Source of the DNA: Phycisphaeraceae bacterium
GTDB lineage: Bacteria; Planctomycetota; Phycisphaerae; Phycisphaerales; Phycisphaeraceae
Direction: 5' to 3'
DNA: 64,000 nt
NCBI GenBank assembly: GCA_029260595.1
Contig: JAJDCY010000010.1
Span: forward strand, 186,001-250,000
The stretch's first letter is position 1, and each line of letters begins with the position of its first letter. Below, in pieces: positions 36,676 through 45,675 of the stretch. The notes beneath the pieces were generated by a model. That model worked only from the letters and a program-made list of their open reading frames with translations. It was not told the origin of the DNA and did not search any database. The translations under genes were made by a program, and so were the position numbers.

Positions 36676-38226
36676 ATGGGTGTGCTCTGGCCGATTGTAA
36701 AGCAAGCGCTCGCCGCGCCGCGCCGCACGGCCGTTATCGATGACAACGGTCATCATACCTACGGCGACATCGTCGGCGCCGCCGCATTTATCGCCGACGC
36801 CATCGACACCGCGACGCAGGCAAAGCACGTCGGCATCATCCTCCCGACCGGGGCGGCGTTCCCCATGGCGTTGCTCGGGGCCTGGTGGGCCGGCCGCACC
36901 GCGGTCCCGTTGAACTACATGCTCGCACCCGACGAGCTGGCGTATGTCGTCGGCGACAGCGATATCGACACGATCATCACCGTCGAGCCGATGATCAAGT
37001 GGTTGCGCAGCACAGCCGACCAGCCGGGCGGCGGTGTACCCGGGATCCCGGACGGCGTGAAGCTGTTGAAGCTCGAAGACATGGACCGCACGGGTTGGCC
37101 GCCGCTTCGCTGGCCCCCGGTGCCGTCGTCTGATGACCTGGCTGCGATCCTTTACACATCCGGCACCAGCGGGCGGCCCAAAGGCGTGATGCTCACCCAC
37201 GGGAATCTCCGCAGCAACGTCGATGCCGCGATCGACCACGCCGGCGTAACGAGTGAGGATATTTTCCTCGGTGTGTTGCCGCAGTTTCATAGCTTCGGCC
37301 TGACCGGGCTGACGCTTGTCCCCTTGTGTGCCGGGGCGCGGATTGTCTCGACCGCGCGGTTCGTGCCGCGGCGGGTGGTTGACCTGATCCGCACCCATCG
37401 CCCGCACCTGATCGTCGCCGTGCCGTCGATGTACGGCGCGCTGCTGAGCGTCAAGAACGCCGCAGCCGACGACCTCTCGTCAATCCGCGCGGCAATCTCC
37501 GGCGGCGAACCGCTGCCACGCGCCGTCGCCGAGGCGTACCAGGAGCGATTCGGATTGCGACTGTTGGAGGGATACGGGTTGACCGAGACGTCGCCGATGA
37601 CCAACTGGTCGACCCCGCAGCGCTGCCGTGACCGGTCGGTCGGCCCGGCGCTGCCCGGCGTGACGATCATCATTGTCGACGGGCACACGCGTTGCCTTGG
37701 CCCCGGCGAGGAGGGCGAGGTGCTGATCGCCGGACCCAACATCATGCGTGGTTACTACAAACTGCCCGATGTGACCCGCGAAGTGTTTGTCGAGATCGAC
37801 CTCAACGGCAACGGGCCCGGCGGGCGCGCACACAGTGGCCGGACCGAGTTCTTCCGCACGGGCGACATCGGCAAGCTCGATGAGGACGGGTACCTGTACA
37901 TCACCGGCCGTAAGAAAGAGATGCTCATCATCGGCGGCGAGAACGTGTTCCCGCGTGAGATCGAAGAAGTGCTCAACCGCCACCCGTCCGTAGCGGGCTC
38001 AGCCGTGATCGGCAGGCAGGACGCGATGCGCGGCGAGGTGCCGATCGCGTTCATCGAGGTGCAGGACGGCGAGTCGTTCGACGAGCCCGCACTGCGTGCC
38101 TGGTGTCGCGACGCCTTGGCCGGGTACAAGGTGCCCCGCGAGATCCACCAGATCGACGCCCTGCCCCGCAGCCCCACGGGGAAGATCCTGCGGCGGCAAC
38201 TGTCCGCGGCCCAACCGGTGGGCTGA
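36676..38226 (+). CDS. AMP-forming acyl-CoA synthetase
   Basis: Start at the ATG at 36676 (MGVLWPIVKQAL), 516 residues. It belongs to the ANL superfamily: the P-loop motif AAILYTSGTSGRPKGVMLTHGN, the A5 motif LLEGYGLTETSPMTNWS, and A7/A8 motifs FRTGDIGKLDEDGYLYITGRKKEMLIIGGENVFPREIEEVL. The C-terminal catalytic lysine lies in PRSPTGKILRRQL. It activates a carboxylic acid, probably a fatty acid, as acyl-AMP and then acyl-CoA. The long upstream open frame is antisense to the SPOR gene and is rejected. Substrate is inferred only from family. Confidence 0.92.
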   Translation: MGVLWPIVKQALAAPRRTAVIDDNGHHTYGDIVGAAAFIADAIDTATQAKHVGIILPTGAAFPMALLGAWWAGRTAVPLNYMLAPDELAYVVGDSDIDTIITVEPMIKWLRSTADQPGGGVPGIPDGVKLLKLEDMDRTGWPPLRWPPVPSSDDLAAILYTSGTSGRPKGVMLTHGNLRSNVDAAIDHAGVTSEDIFLGVLPQFHSFGLTGLTLVPLCAGARIVSTARFVPRRVVDLIRTHRPHLIVAVPSMYGALLSVKNAAADDLSSIRAAISGGEPLPRAVAEAYQERFGLRLLEGYGLTETSPMTNWSTPQRCRDRSVGPALPGVTIIIVDGHTRCLGPGEEGEVLIAGPNIMRGYYKLPDVTREVFVEIDLNGNGPGGRAHSGRTEFFRTGDIGKLDEDGYLYITGRKKEMLIIGGENVFPREIEEVLNRHPSVAGSAVIGRQDAMRGEVPIAFIEVQDGESFDEPALRAWCRDALAGYKVPREIHQIDALPRSPTGKILRRQLSAAQPVG

Positions 38227-38253
38227 TACGGCCGCATCGGGGCCGCTCCTATA

Positions 38254-39219
38254 ATGCGGTCGATGCCAACGCCCACCGCACCCAAACCCGACACGCCCGC
38301 TACAGCCGACGGATCGTCCGATCGGCCGTTGCCGGTGGTCGCGCCCGCGACCCAAGCGGCGTTCGCCCACCACCCGCGCCGCTGGGGCCGGTTCCACTAC
38401 GTCTACCCCGTGGTCAGCAGGCGCAGCGGCGGCCTGTCGATCGGGATCAACCTGAACATCGACAAGGCCTGCAACTTTGACTGTGTGTACTGCTGCGTCG
38501 ATCGCACAACCGAGCCGGTGCGGCGCGACGTCGACCTCGATCAGATCCGCTGCGAGCTCGCCGAGATGCTCGACATCGCGATCAGCGGAGAGATATGGAC
38601 CGCACCGCCGTTCGACGCGGTGTCGCCGGAGCTGCGCCGCATCAACGACATCGCGTTTTCCGGCGACGGCGAGCCGACGGTGTACCCACGCTTCGACGAG
38701 GCCTGCCGGATCGCAGTCGATCTGAAAAACGCACGCGGGCTCGACAGCGTCAAGATCGTCGTAATCACCAACGCGACGGCGCTCGATCGGCAAACTGTGC
38801 GCACAGGACTCGACCTGCTCGATGCGCACAACGGTGAGGTCTGGGCAAAGCTCGACGCGGGGACCGAGGAGTACTACCGCCTCGTCGAGCGCACCAAGTT
38901 CCCGCTCGAAAAAGTTTTGGCCAACATCCTCGAATGCGGGCGCACGCGCCCGATCGTGATCCAGTCGCTGTTCATGTCGGTGCGCGGTGAGCCGTTGCCG
39001 GATGCCGAGTATGAAGCGTTTCTCGACCGTCTGTGCGCACTGCATGATGGCGTGTGCAATATCAAGCTCGTCCAACTCTACACCACCGCGCGGCGCACGG
39101 CCGAGGCCTGGGTCGGACCGCTAACCAACGCGCACCTTGACCGGTTGGGCGAGCGGCTGCGCGAGCGGCTGCCGGGCCTCAACGCCGAGGTCTACTACGG
39201 CGTGACGGGGTCCGATTGA
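38254..39219 (+). CDS. Radical SAM protein, Elp3/wyosine-synthetase-like group
   Basis: A 321-residue radical S-adenosylmethionine enzyme. The 4Fe-4S cluster motif C-x3-C-x2-C is at 73-80 (CNFDCVYC), inside GINLNIDKACNFDCVYCCVDRT. SFSGDGEPT-like residues (AFSGDGEPTVYP) form the SAM-binding GE motif, and VIVITNAT with AKLDAGTEEYYRLVERTK resembles COG0731-type proteins. That resemblance does not establish tRNA modification as its role. A second in-frame ATG at 38263 is equally possible. It follows the acyl-CoA synthetase by 27 bases on the same strand. Confidence 0.88.
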   Translation: MRSMPTPTAPKPDTPATADGSSDRPLPVVAPATQAAFAHHPRRWGRFHYVYPVVSRRSGGLSIGINLNIDKACNFDCVYCCVDRTTEPVRRDVDLDQIRCELAEMLDIAISGEIWTAPPFDAVSPELRRINDIAFSGDGEPTVYPRFDEACRIAVDLKNARGLDSVKIVVITNATALDRQTVRTGLDLLDAHNGEVWAKLDAGTEEYYRLVERTKFPLEKVLANILECGRTRPIVIQSLFMSVRGEPLPDAEYEAFLDRLCALHDGVCNIKLVQLYTTARRTAEAWVGPLTNAHLDRLGERLRERLPGLNAEVYYGVTGSD

Positions 39220-39268
39220 AGCAGGTGCGGGGCCGAGCAAAGTCGCGAACATACCATCCCGGGCGGGG

Positions 39269-39284
39269 TGGTAAAAATTTACCA
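39269..39284. promoter_or_regulatory. 7-base inverted repeat, candidate operator
   Basis: TGGTAAA / TTTACCA with a 2-base centre lies in an AT-rich pocket between the radical SAM gene and the small lipoprotein gene, about 95 bases before the lipoprotein ATG. A dimeric repressor site is possible; no other copy was noticed in the window. Confidence 0.35.
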
Positions 39285-39379
39285 AAACTTGCTGATTTTC
39301 ATGCCAAAATGTGCGCCTTTGGTAGACACCGCGCCTACAATCTAGATGGCAAAGGCGTAGTGGGAGGGAGGTTTCGCAA

Positions 39380-39772
39380 ATGGCACGGTTTTCTACTTCT
39401 AACAGACCACTGTTGTGGGCTGCCGCGGTCGCTATGGGAATGGGATCGGTCGGCTGCCAGATGTCGTCGCAGAGCGATGCGTCGATGAAGAAACAGAACG
39501 ACACGGTCGTGATGGGCCGGTCGGAGGTTGGCGAGTCCACCCTGGTCCGGGTGTACAGCCTCAACGGGGTCGGGCTCAAGGACGCGATGCCTGAAGAGGT
39601 CCACGCGTTCACCTCGACGATCCGCGACATGGTCGTGACTAAGGAATGGGATCGGGCGGACAGCCGCATCCAGGTGTTCGGGTTGCTGATGTCCGTGCGG
39701 ACCACGCCCGACAACCACATGTTGATCGATGAATACCTGAGGCAGATCCGAAGCCTTGCCGCGGCGAATTGA
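39380..39772 (+). CDS. Small lipoprotein, unknown function
   Basis: A 130-residue protein with a signal peptide ending in a lipobox (GMGSVGC, Cys26), so it is probably membrane-anchored. A short Ser/Gln/Lys linker follows, then a compact domain (STLVRVYSLNGVGLKDAMPEEVHAFTSTIRDMV ... LLMSVRTTPDNHMLIDEYLRQIRSL). A GGGAGG site precedes the ATG. I do not recognise the family. The domain could be a small alpha/beta module of secretin or pilus type, but that is only a guess from its size. Confidence 0.62.
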   Translation: MARFSTSNRPLLWAAAVAMGMGSVGCQMSSQSDASMKKQNDTVVMGRSEVGESTLVRVYSLNGVGLKDAMPEEVHAFTSTIRDMVVTKEWDRADSRIQVFGLLMSVRTTPDNHMLIDEYLRQIRSLAAAN

Positions 39773-39805
39773 TCGTCGCGATTGCGCGAGGGGTTGGCCG
39801 TGCCG

Positions 39806-39837
39806 GCTGGGCGCGGTGCGAGAGCGCCGCGCCAAGC
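39806..39837. terminator. GC hairpin between converging genes
   Basis: GGCGCGG / CCGCGCC with one further mismatch-containing extension (GGCT / AGCC) forms a stem in the spacer between the lipoprotein gene and trpS, which converge. No T-tract follows, so it is a possible rather than certain terminator. Confidence 0.35.
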
Positions 39838-39944
39838 CAGTACGTGCTGACAACCGTCGCGCGGATCGCGGTCTGCATCGGGATGACGCGCGGGCGTGCT
39901 GAAAGGACTCGTAGGCTTTACACGCCGTCGGATTGGCGGCGAGG

Positions 39945-41030
39945 TTAGGACAACCGGACTTGGCGGCGGAAGAAGTCAAACCCCATTGCGCTTTTTGCCA
40001 GCCATAATGTTTCTTCCGCCACCGCGTTCGCGCGGGCTGTTCCCGTATGGAGCACCCGCGTGACGCTGTCCGGGTCCGACTCGAGCGCCGCACGCCGGCC
40101 GCGCATCGGTTCGAGCAGGGCGTTGATCACTTCGGCCAGTCGCTTCTTGCAGTCTCCGTCACCAATCTTTCCTTCGCGGTAACGCTGCTTCATGTCGGCG
40201 ACTTCGGTCTTATCGCCATTGAACGCGTCGTGGTAGTCCCACAGTGGGTTGCCCTCAATCTTGCCGGGGTCGGTCGGACTCATGCGGCCGGTGAAGATGC
40301 GGTTGCACTTCTTGGCCACCTGCTTCGCCGTGTCACTCAGATAGATCGCGTTGTCCAGCGACTTGCTCATCTTGTTCTTCCCATCCGTGCCGATCAGCCG
40401 GCCGACCCGCCCGACGACCGCTTCGGGCACGGGGAACACCCCGTCGGCTGCGTGCTGCTTGTCCCCGGCCTGCGGGTCGACGCCCGCATAGGTGGAATTA
40501 AACCGCCGGGCGACCTCGCGGGTCATCTCGATGTGCGGCAACTGGTCCTCGCCGACAGGCACGACGGCCGGGCGAAACGCCAGGATGTCCGCGATCTGCC
40601 CGACCGGGTACATCAAAAAGCCGAACGGGTAGCTGTCGCCCAGTTCCTTGGTGACGATCTCATCCTTGACCGTCGGGTTGCGCATCAGCCGCCCGTAACC
40701 GATCAGCATGGCGAAGAACCAGGTCAGCTCCGCGATCGCGGGGACTTCGCTCTGGATGAAGATGGTCGAGCGGTCCGGGTCGATCCCCGCCGCGAGGTAG
40801 TCGGTGGCGATGCTGACCGTGTCGTCGCGCACCGCGTGCGATTCGGCCGCGCGCGTCGTCAGCGCATGCGTGTTGGCGATGATGAAGTAGCAGTCGTGGC
40901 TGCCCTGCTGGGCGAGGCGGTTCTCAATCGAGCCGACGTAGTGGCCAAGGTGCAGCCGCCCCGTCGGCGTATCGCCGGTCAGCAGACGCGGCCGATCGGT
41001 TTGCTCGGTGCCCGGCTCAGTCATGGCCAT
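39945..41030 (-). CDS. trpS: Tryptophanyl-tRNA synthetase
   Basis: A 361-residue class I aminoacyl-tRNA synthetase that charges tRNA-Trp. The HIGH motif reads HLGH (27-30, GRLHLGHYVGSIEN) and the KMSKS motif is exact (KNKMSKSLDNAIYL). The tryptophan pocket region YPVGQIADILAF and VPVGEDQLPHIEMTREVARRFN are conserved. Two in-frame ATGs lie at the start; the second (MTEPGTEQ) is only two codons on. Length fits the bacterial enzyme with a slightly extended connective region. Confidence 0.96.
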   Translation of the reverse strand: MAMTEPGTEQTDRPRLLTGDTPTGRLHLGHYVGSIENRLAQQGSHDCYFIIANTHALTTRAAESHAVRDDTVSIATDYLAAGIDPDRSTIFIQSEVPAIAELTWFFAMLIGYGRLMRNPTVKDEIVTKELGDSYPFGFLMYPVGQIADILAFRPAVVPVGEDQLPHIEMTREVARRFNSTYAGVDPQAGDKQHAADGVFPVPEAVVGRVGRLIGTDGKNKMSKSLDNAIYLSDTAKQVAKKCNRIFTGRMSPTDPGKIEGNPLWDYHDAFNGDKTEVADMKQRYREGKIGDGDCKKRLAEVINALLEPMRGRRAALESDPDSVTRVLHTGTARANAVAEETLWLAKSAMGFDFFRRQVRLS

Positions 41031-41102
41031 GTTGTAGTGGGCGTGCGTACCGATCGCAATGCACGCACGCTATCGCGGCTCGCGATGACAGGCAGGCCGG
41101 CC

Positions 41103-42437
41103 TTAAAACACAACCTCACACCGGACGGTGGCGACCAGCGCATCACTTAGGCTGATCCCGCCCGGGTTCAGGATGTACTGCAGGTCCGGCTTGACGCTGA
41201 TCCACGGCGTGGCCTGACATTTGTAGAAAAACTCGATCGCGACCTCCTCGTTGTCGCTGAATGCGGCGCCCGGCTCATCCGAAAAGATCACCAGCCCGAA
41301 CGCCGCACCGAGTGCGTCGTCATCGCGGCCGGGCAGTGCGCCGATCCACACCACACCGCCGCCGATGTGGTGCTCCGCCGCGCTGACATGGCCGTCAGCC
41401 AGCCCATACTGGAAGAACGCGGCAACGCCCTGCTCATCGTCCTCGTCGCCGGGATTCTCGCGCCACAGAACCTGGTCAACGGTCAGGTAGAACCCCTCCG
41501 TGCCGTCGTCGATCGAGCCGTTGAACTCCACGAACGTGCCCGTGTGATGCCAGGCACCGATGCCGACGCGCCCCGGCAGCGCGTGCTCGCCGACGGCCCA
41601 CCGCTTGCCGGCCTCGACGATCACGAACGTGTCCGCCGGGCTGGCGAAAAATGTCTTGGGCCCGCGCTCGCCCGTCGCGACGCCTTCCTGTAGTGCCCCG
41701 TCGAACACGCCGAACCCGGCGTAATGGTGCTCATCGGGGTACACGAACACGACGACGCCGGTCGCCGGATCGGGGTCGGTTGGGAGGACGAACAGCGTGG
41801 GGCTAAGCCCCGGAGACGAGTTAAGAAACTCGCCGCCGTGATCCGGGTAAGCGAAGTCGGAGTTCGCCTCGATCTTCCCGGCTTTGAGGCGTAGCCGCCC
41901 GTCGAGCAGCAATTGCTCGATCCACAGCTCGGCCACCTGCGTGCGCCCCGGTGCATCGATGTTGGAAACGCCCTGGAAGTCGCCCGGGTCGCCCGATCCG
42001 CTCTCGCCATTGTGGTTGAGGAAGTTGACGAACACCGTGCCGCCTTGCCACCAGCCCAGACGCTCGGTGTCCAGCGTCAGGTTCAGACTCAGCAGGTGGC
42101 GAAAGGAATCGCCGTTGGTGCTCGCCCCGCCCATCAGATTGGCGCTCCAGTCCGCGGTGATCACCCCCTCGAAAGTGATGCCCTGTTGTTCGAGTTGCGG
42201 GCGCAAGCCGCCCCAGTCGCCGGTGGCGTGTTGCCACTGATCGATCGGGTGGCCGGCGTCGGTGCTGTCGCCCGACAGGTTGATCGGGTGCTGGGCGCGC
42301 GGCTTGCCCGGTGGCACGGCCGGGTGTTCGTGGCGCGGAGGATGGTCGGCGAAAGCGAAAGCACTGGCATATAGCGCGAACCCAATCGCGGCTAATGCCG
42401 CCTGCCCGGTTCGGAGTCGTCGGATGTCCTGGATCAT
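41103..42437 (-). CDS. Carbohydrate-selective porin, OprB family
   Basis: A 444-residue outer-membrane protein with a signal peptide (LAAIGFALYASAFAFA). A His/Pro-rich linker and the OprB start motif follow (ATGDWGGLRPQLEQQGITFEGVITADWSANLMGG). Then come alternating beta strands: LSLNLTLDTERLGWWQGGTVFVNF, LLLDGRLRLKAGKIEANSDFAY, WISVKPDLQYILNPGG. The last residue is Phe, as expected for a barrel recognised by BAM. OprB porins admit mono- and oligosaccharides. The gene is downstream of the B12-fold gene on the same strand, separated by a strong hairpin. Confidence 0.92.
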   Translation of the reverse strand: MIQDIRRLRTGQAALAAIGFALYASAFAFADHPPRHEHPAVPPGKPRAQHPINLSGDSTDAGHPIDQWQHATGDWGGLRPQLEQQGITFEGVITADWSANLMGGASTNGDSFRHLLSLNLTLDTERLGWWQGGTVFVNFLNHNGESGSGDPGDFQGVSNIDAPGRTQVAELWIEQLLLDGRLRLKAGKIEANSDFAYPDHGGEFLNSSPGLSPTLFVLPTDPDPATGVVVFVYPDEHHYAGFGVFDGALQEGVATGERGPKTFFASPADTFVIVEAGKRWAVGEHALPGRVGIGAWHHTGTFVEFNGSIDDGTEGFYLTVDQVLWRENPGDEDDEQGVAAFFQYGLADGHVSAAEHHIGGGVVWIGALPGRDDDALGAAFGLVIFSDEPGAAFSDNEEVAIEFFYKCQATPWISVKPDLQYILNPGGISLSDALVATVRCEVVF

Positions 42438-42612
42438 CGGTGATTTCAGCCTTGAAGGGTGTCGGGATGTTCGGGCGGCCTCACATTTGTCAGGTCAGCT
42501 AGATTCATGGTATACGATGGGGTTTTCACCACTTCGATTCGCCAAAATAATAACTTTGATTGGCAGACGATGCAACAGGTTGGCGATCGGCCCCCCAATG
42601 AGCGCACGCCAA

Positions 42613-42643
42613 GGCGCACGCGCTCCGGGGAGCTGCGTGCGCC
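42613..42643 (-). terminator. Strong GC hairpin after the B12-fold gene
   Basis: A perfect 9-base-pair stem GGCGCACGC / GCGTGCGCC with a partly paired loop lies 36 bases after the stop codon of the B12-fold gene. There is no T-tract; it may stop or pause transcription or stabilise the 3' end. Confidence 0.45.
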
Positions 42644-42678
42644 GTGCGCGCGTGGTCTAAGAGTCCTAAGTGGCTGGG

Positions 42679-43395
42679 CTAGGCCGCTGCCGCGGCGCTG
42701 CGGGAGGCGCGACGTTTGCGGCCGACGGTCCGTTGGGCGGGGGTCATGCGGCGGTCGGGCTTCTTGTCGAGCACCTTGACCAACTCGGTCGGTGTGTTGG
42801 CCCAAAGGTCAGCGCCGATCTCTTCAGCCAGGCCCTCGGCGCGGTTGAACACACCACCACCGACCGCGATCTGCACCTTCGGGCACACACCGATTGTGTG
42901 CAGCCGGTCGATCAGCAGACGCGTGAACGGGACCGTGCTGGGCACAGCGCCGAACACCACGAGGATGTCGACATTCAACTCGCCGATCTGATTGACGATC
43001 TCATCGTTGGCCACACCCCCACCGACAAAGTAGACGTCGTACCCGTCGGCCTCTAGCAGGTCGGCCGTGAACTGTGCGCCAAGCTCTTCAGATTCCTCCG
43101 GCCCGCTGACGACGAGGACGCTCTTGTCGCGTCGCTTGGCCTGCTCCATGCGTAGCTGCATCTGGTCCGAGAGCATCCGCATCATGCGGGTCGCGTAGTG
43201 GTGGCACAAGTCGGACAGTTGGTCCGCCCGGTAGAGCTTCTGGATATGTTCGAGCGTCGGCCAAAAGAGTTTGTCCATGATCTTCTCAGCCGGGGCACCG
43301 CTGTCGATGACCTCGTCGAGCAGGTCGCGGGTGGCGGTGCGGTTGCCGCTGATCAGGGCCGTGAAGAAACGCTCGGTTAGGACTTCGGCTCGCAT
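42679..43395 (-). CDS. Cobalamin-binding-fold regulatory protein lacking the cobalt-ligand histidine
   Basis: Start at the ATG at 43395 (MRAEVLTERFFTALISGN), 238 residues. Residues 1-85 are the helical cap domain found before B12 domains (LISGNRTATRDLLDEVI, KLFWPTLEHIQKLYRADQLSDLCHHYATRMMRML). Residues 90-215 form the Rossmann-like B12-binding domain (KSVLVVSGPEESEELGAQFTADLLEADGYDVYFVGGGV, DILVVFGAVPST, KVQIAVGGGVF). The canonical DxHxxG is replaced by ExExxG at 101-106, so the histidine that binds cobalt is missing. The C-terminal tail is Lys/Arg-rich. It may bind another ligand or use a different cobalamin mode. Confidence 0.82.
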   Translation of the reverse strand: MRAEVLTERFFTALISGNRTATRDLLDEVIDSGAPAEKIMDKLFWPTLEHIQKLYRADQLSDLCHHYATRMMRMLSDQMQLRMEQAKRRDKSVLVVSGPEESEELGAQFTADLLEADGYDVYFVGGGVANDEIVNQIGELNVDILVVFGAVPSTVPFTRLLIDRLHTIGVCPKVQIAVGGGVFNRAEGLAEEIGADLWANTPTELVKVLDKKPDRRMTPAQRTVGRKRRASRSAAAAA

Positions 43396-43899
43396 AGGGG
43401 TCTCCGGCAGGCCGACCCCGGTTGGCGGGTCGGTGTGGCTGTCAGGTGGGCGGGCGCTTCCGTGCGGCGACCGCCCCGTCTCAAACTCTGGTGGCACCGG
43501 GCCATCCGCGCCCGGTCGGCCGACACAAGCCAGCCGTCTCTCACCACCCCCCATTGATCGGACCGGCGGCAAAATCTCTCCAACGCGGTCTTGGGGAGGG
43601 CCCGTGGGCGTCCGGCCGGGGTTATCCCGCACCCTAAGTCATTGCCTTAGAGATTCTTGCGTCGATTATTCCGGCATTCCGATAATCGCCCTGGGTCCTG
43701 GGCGTACCCGTAGATCGCAAGCCTCTGGTTAATTGGTGCAATACAAGAAGGTTCAATGCAAGTGAAAATGACCCGCTCGCCGCCGCGGTGCGTACGGTCA
43801 TAGGATATGTTCGGTGTGGGTAACGATAACGCCGGTCGCGGTGGCTGGGGTGTCGCCGTGGGAAGTGCTCCGAGAGGTTATCGGGCGGAGGCAACGTGT
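43396..43899. other. Divergent spacer of about 500 bases
   Basis: The region separates the divergent B12-fold and M48 peptidase genes. Reading frames cross it but none looks coding, and upstream extensions of both genes were rejected. The part around 43640-43770 is clearly AT-richer and is the likely site of both promoters. No known riboswitch, including the cobalamin type, was recognised. Confidence 0.35.
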
Positions 43900-44865
43900 A
43901 TGAAAGGGCGAACAATGGGATTTAAGTCGTTTTTAGCATTTGGGTTGTCGCTGGCATTGCTTGTTGGCGGGTGCACGACCAACCCGGCGACGGGCAGGAG
44001 TCAGTTCAACACGATGTCGACCAGCCAGGAGATTGCCCACGGCGAGAAAGCGGCACCGGAGTTCCGCGACCAGTACGGCGGCGAGATCCCGTCACAGGCC
44101 ATTCGCGAGTATGTCAGCAACCTAGGGCAGCGGCTCGCCGAAGTATCCGAACGCCCCGACCTGCCGTGGGAGTTTTTCGTGGTTGACTCACAGGTGATCA
44201 ATGCGTTCGCGTTGCCGGGTGGGAAGGTCTTTGTCTCGCGCGGCCTGGTTGAGAAACTCGACAGCGAGGCACAGCTCGCCGGGGTGCTCGGGCACGAGGT
44301 CGGGCACGTTACCGCACAGCACATCGGCCAGCAGATGAGCCAGGCACTGATCGTGCAGGGGTTAGCCATTGGCGTCGGCGTAGCGGCTCAAAGCTCGGAC
44401 GACGACTGGATGCAGGTGCTCGGCGTCGGCGCCCAGGTCGGCGGCACGGTCTACTTGCTCAAGTTCGGGCGCGAGCAGGAGCACGAAGCCGACGAGCTCG
44501 GCCTGCGGTACATGACCAAGCTGGGATATAACCCGGTCGGACAGCTGCAGGTCATGGAGATTCTGCGGGACGAATCAGCCGGCCAGGCACGCGGGCCCGA
44601 GTTCCTCTCGACCCACCCCCTGCCGCAAAGCCGGATCGACCGCCTCGAGCGCATCATCCACGAGCGATACCCACAGTTCGAGGACCCGGCCAAGTACTGG
44701 TTTGGGTTCGATTCATTTAAGACAACCGTACTCGACAAGCTGGGCAAACTCGGCCCACCCAAACACACGCGGGACCAGCCGACGGCGTTGCTGCCGTGCG
44801 GGCATGGCGGTGTGGGTGGTTGCGGCCCGGCGGAGCACGGATCGCTCGCGGCCGCATCACGGTGA
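43900..44865 (+). CDS. M48 family zinc metallopeptidase lipoprotein
   Basis: Start at the ATG at 43900, 321 residues; an ATG five codons later is a possible alternative. The signal peptide ends in a lipobox (LLVGGC, Cys25), and TTNPATGRSQF is the usual start of BepA/LoiP-type outer-membrane proteases. The zinc site is HEVGH (132-136) with the third ligand in EHEAD (194-198). ALPGGKVFVSRGLV and STHPLPQSRIDRL are standard. Such enzymes degrade misfolded outer-membrane proteins. The last 35 residues (after LGPPKHTRDQP) are an unusual Gly/Cys/His-containing tail. Confidence 0.93.
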   Translation: MKGRTMGFKSFLAFGLSLALLVGGCTTNPATGRSQFNTMSTSQEIAHGEKAAPEFRDQYGGEIPSQAIREYVSNLGQRLAEVSERPDLPWEFFVVDSQVINAFALPGGKVFVSRGLVEKLDSEAQLAGVLGHEVGHVTAQHIGQQMSQALIVQGLAIGVGVAAQSSDDDWMQVLGVGAQVGGTVYLLKFGREQEHEADELGLRYMTKLGYNPVGQLQVMEILRDESAGQARGPEFLSTHPLPQSRIDRLERIIHERYPQFEDPAKYWFGFDSFKTTVLDKLGKLGPPKHTRDQPTALLPCGHGGVGGCGPAEHGSLAAASR

Positions 44866-44909
44866 CTACCGCCCGCGGCCGGTGATCGCGCGTCGGCTAC
44901 AATTGGTCG

Positions 44910-45665
44910 ATGCCTTCGACGGAACCCTTATGGACAGCGACCAACCTGCACAGCCCCCACACCGTGGCCGACAAAGCCGCGCGCGTGCGGGCGATGTTTA
45001 CCGCGATTGCTCCCAGCTACGACCTGAACAACCGGGTCCACTCGCTCGGTCTGGACCAGGCGTGGCGACGGGCAGCCGTGCGCGAAGCGGGGCTGACCGC
45101 AGGCGATGTCGTGCTGGATGTGGCGTGCGGGACGGGTGACTTGTCCATGGCGTTCGCCCACGCCGGTGCGCAGCGGGTCATCGGGGTGGACTTTACGCCG
45201 GGGATGTTAGAACTCGCACAGCAAAAAGCACAGACGGATCGCGGAGCCGCGCCCGGGTACCTCGCCGGTGACGCGATGCGGTTGCCCCTGGCCGATGCGT
45301 CGGCCGACGTGGTCACGATCGCGTTCGGGATCCGCAACGTCGCCGACCAGGCCGCAGCCGTCGCCGAGTTCTACCGTGTCCTGCGCCCGGGCGGTCGGCT
45401 GGTGATCCTCGAGTTCGGCATGCCGAGCAACCGCCTCTGCCGCGCGCTCTACAACCTCTACTTCACCCAGGTCCTGCCGCGCACCGCATCCTTAGTCGCA
45501 CGCGACCGCACCGGCGCATACCGCTACCTGCCCAAAAGCGTCCAGGCGTTCATCAACCGCGAACAGATGGTGGGGATGATGGAGGAATCAGGATTCGCTG
45601 AGGTGAGAGCGCGGGCACTGACCTTCGGCGTGGCCGTGTTGTACCGCGGCGTGAAGCGCGCATAG
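44910..45665 (+). CDS. menG: Demethylmenaquinone/ubiquinone C-methyltransferase
   Basis: A 251-residue SAM-dependent methyltransferase of the UbiE/MenG group. The signature is clear: VRAMFTAIAPSYDLNNRVHSLGLDQAWRR, the SAM-binding motif LDVACGTGDLSMAF (69-82), GVDFTPGMLELAQQKA, and the family signature DVVTIAFGIRNVADQAAAVAEFYRVLRPGGRLVILEF. It methylates the quinone ring in the last step of menaquinone synthesis. The menaquinone assignment is an inference, since the quinone type is not shown in this window. It follows the M48 gene by 44 bases. Confidence 0.93.
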   Translation: MPSTEPLWTATNLHSPHTVADKAARVRAMFTAIAPSYDLNNRVHSLGLDQAWRRAAVREAGLTAGDVVLDVACGTGDLSMAFAHAGAQRVIGVDFTPGMLELAQQKAQTDRGAAPGYLAGDAMRLPLADASADVVTIAFGIRNVADQAAAVAEFYRVLRPGGRLVILEFGMPSNRLCRALYNLYFTQVLPRTASLVARDRTGAYRYLPKSVQAFINREQMVGMMEESGFAEVRARALTFGVAVLYRGVKRA

Positions 45666-45675
45666 ACCGCGATCG

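Noticed and set aside
43396-43632. 79-codon extension of the B12-fold protein
   Set aside because: Gly/Pro/Arg-rich and unlike the family; the cap domain begins at 43395.
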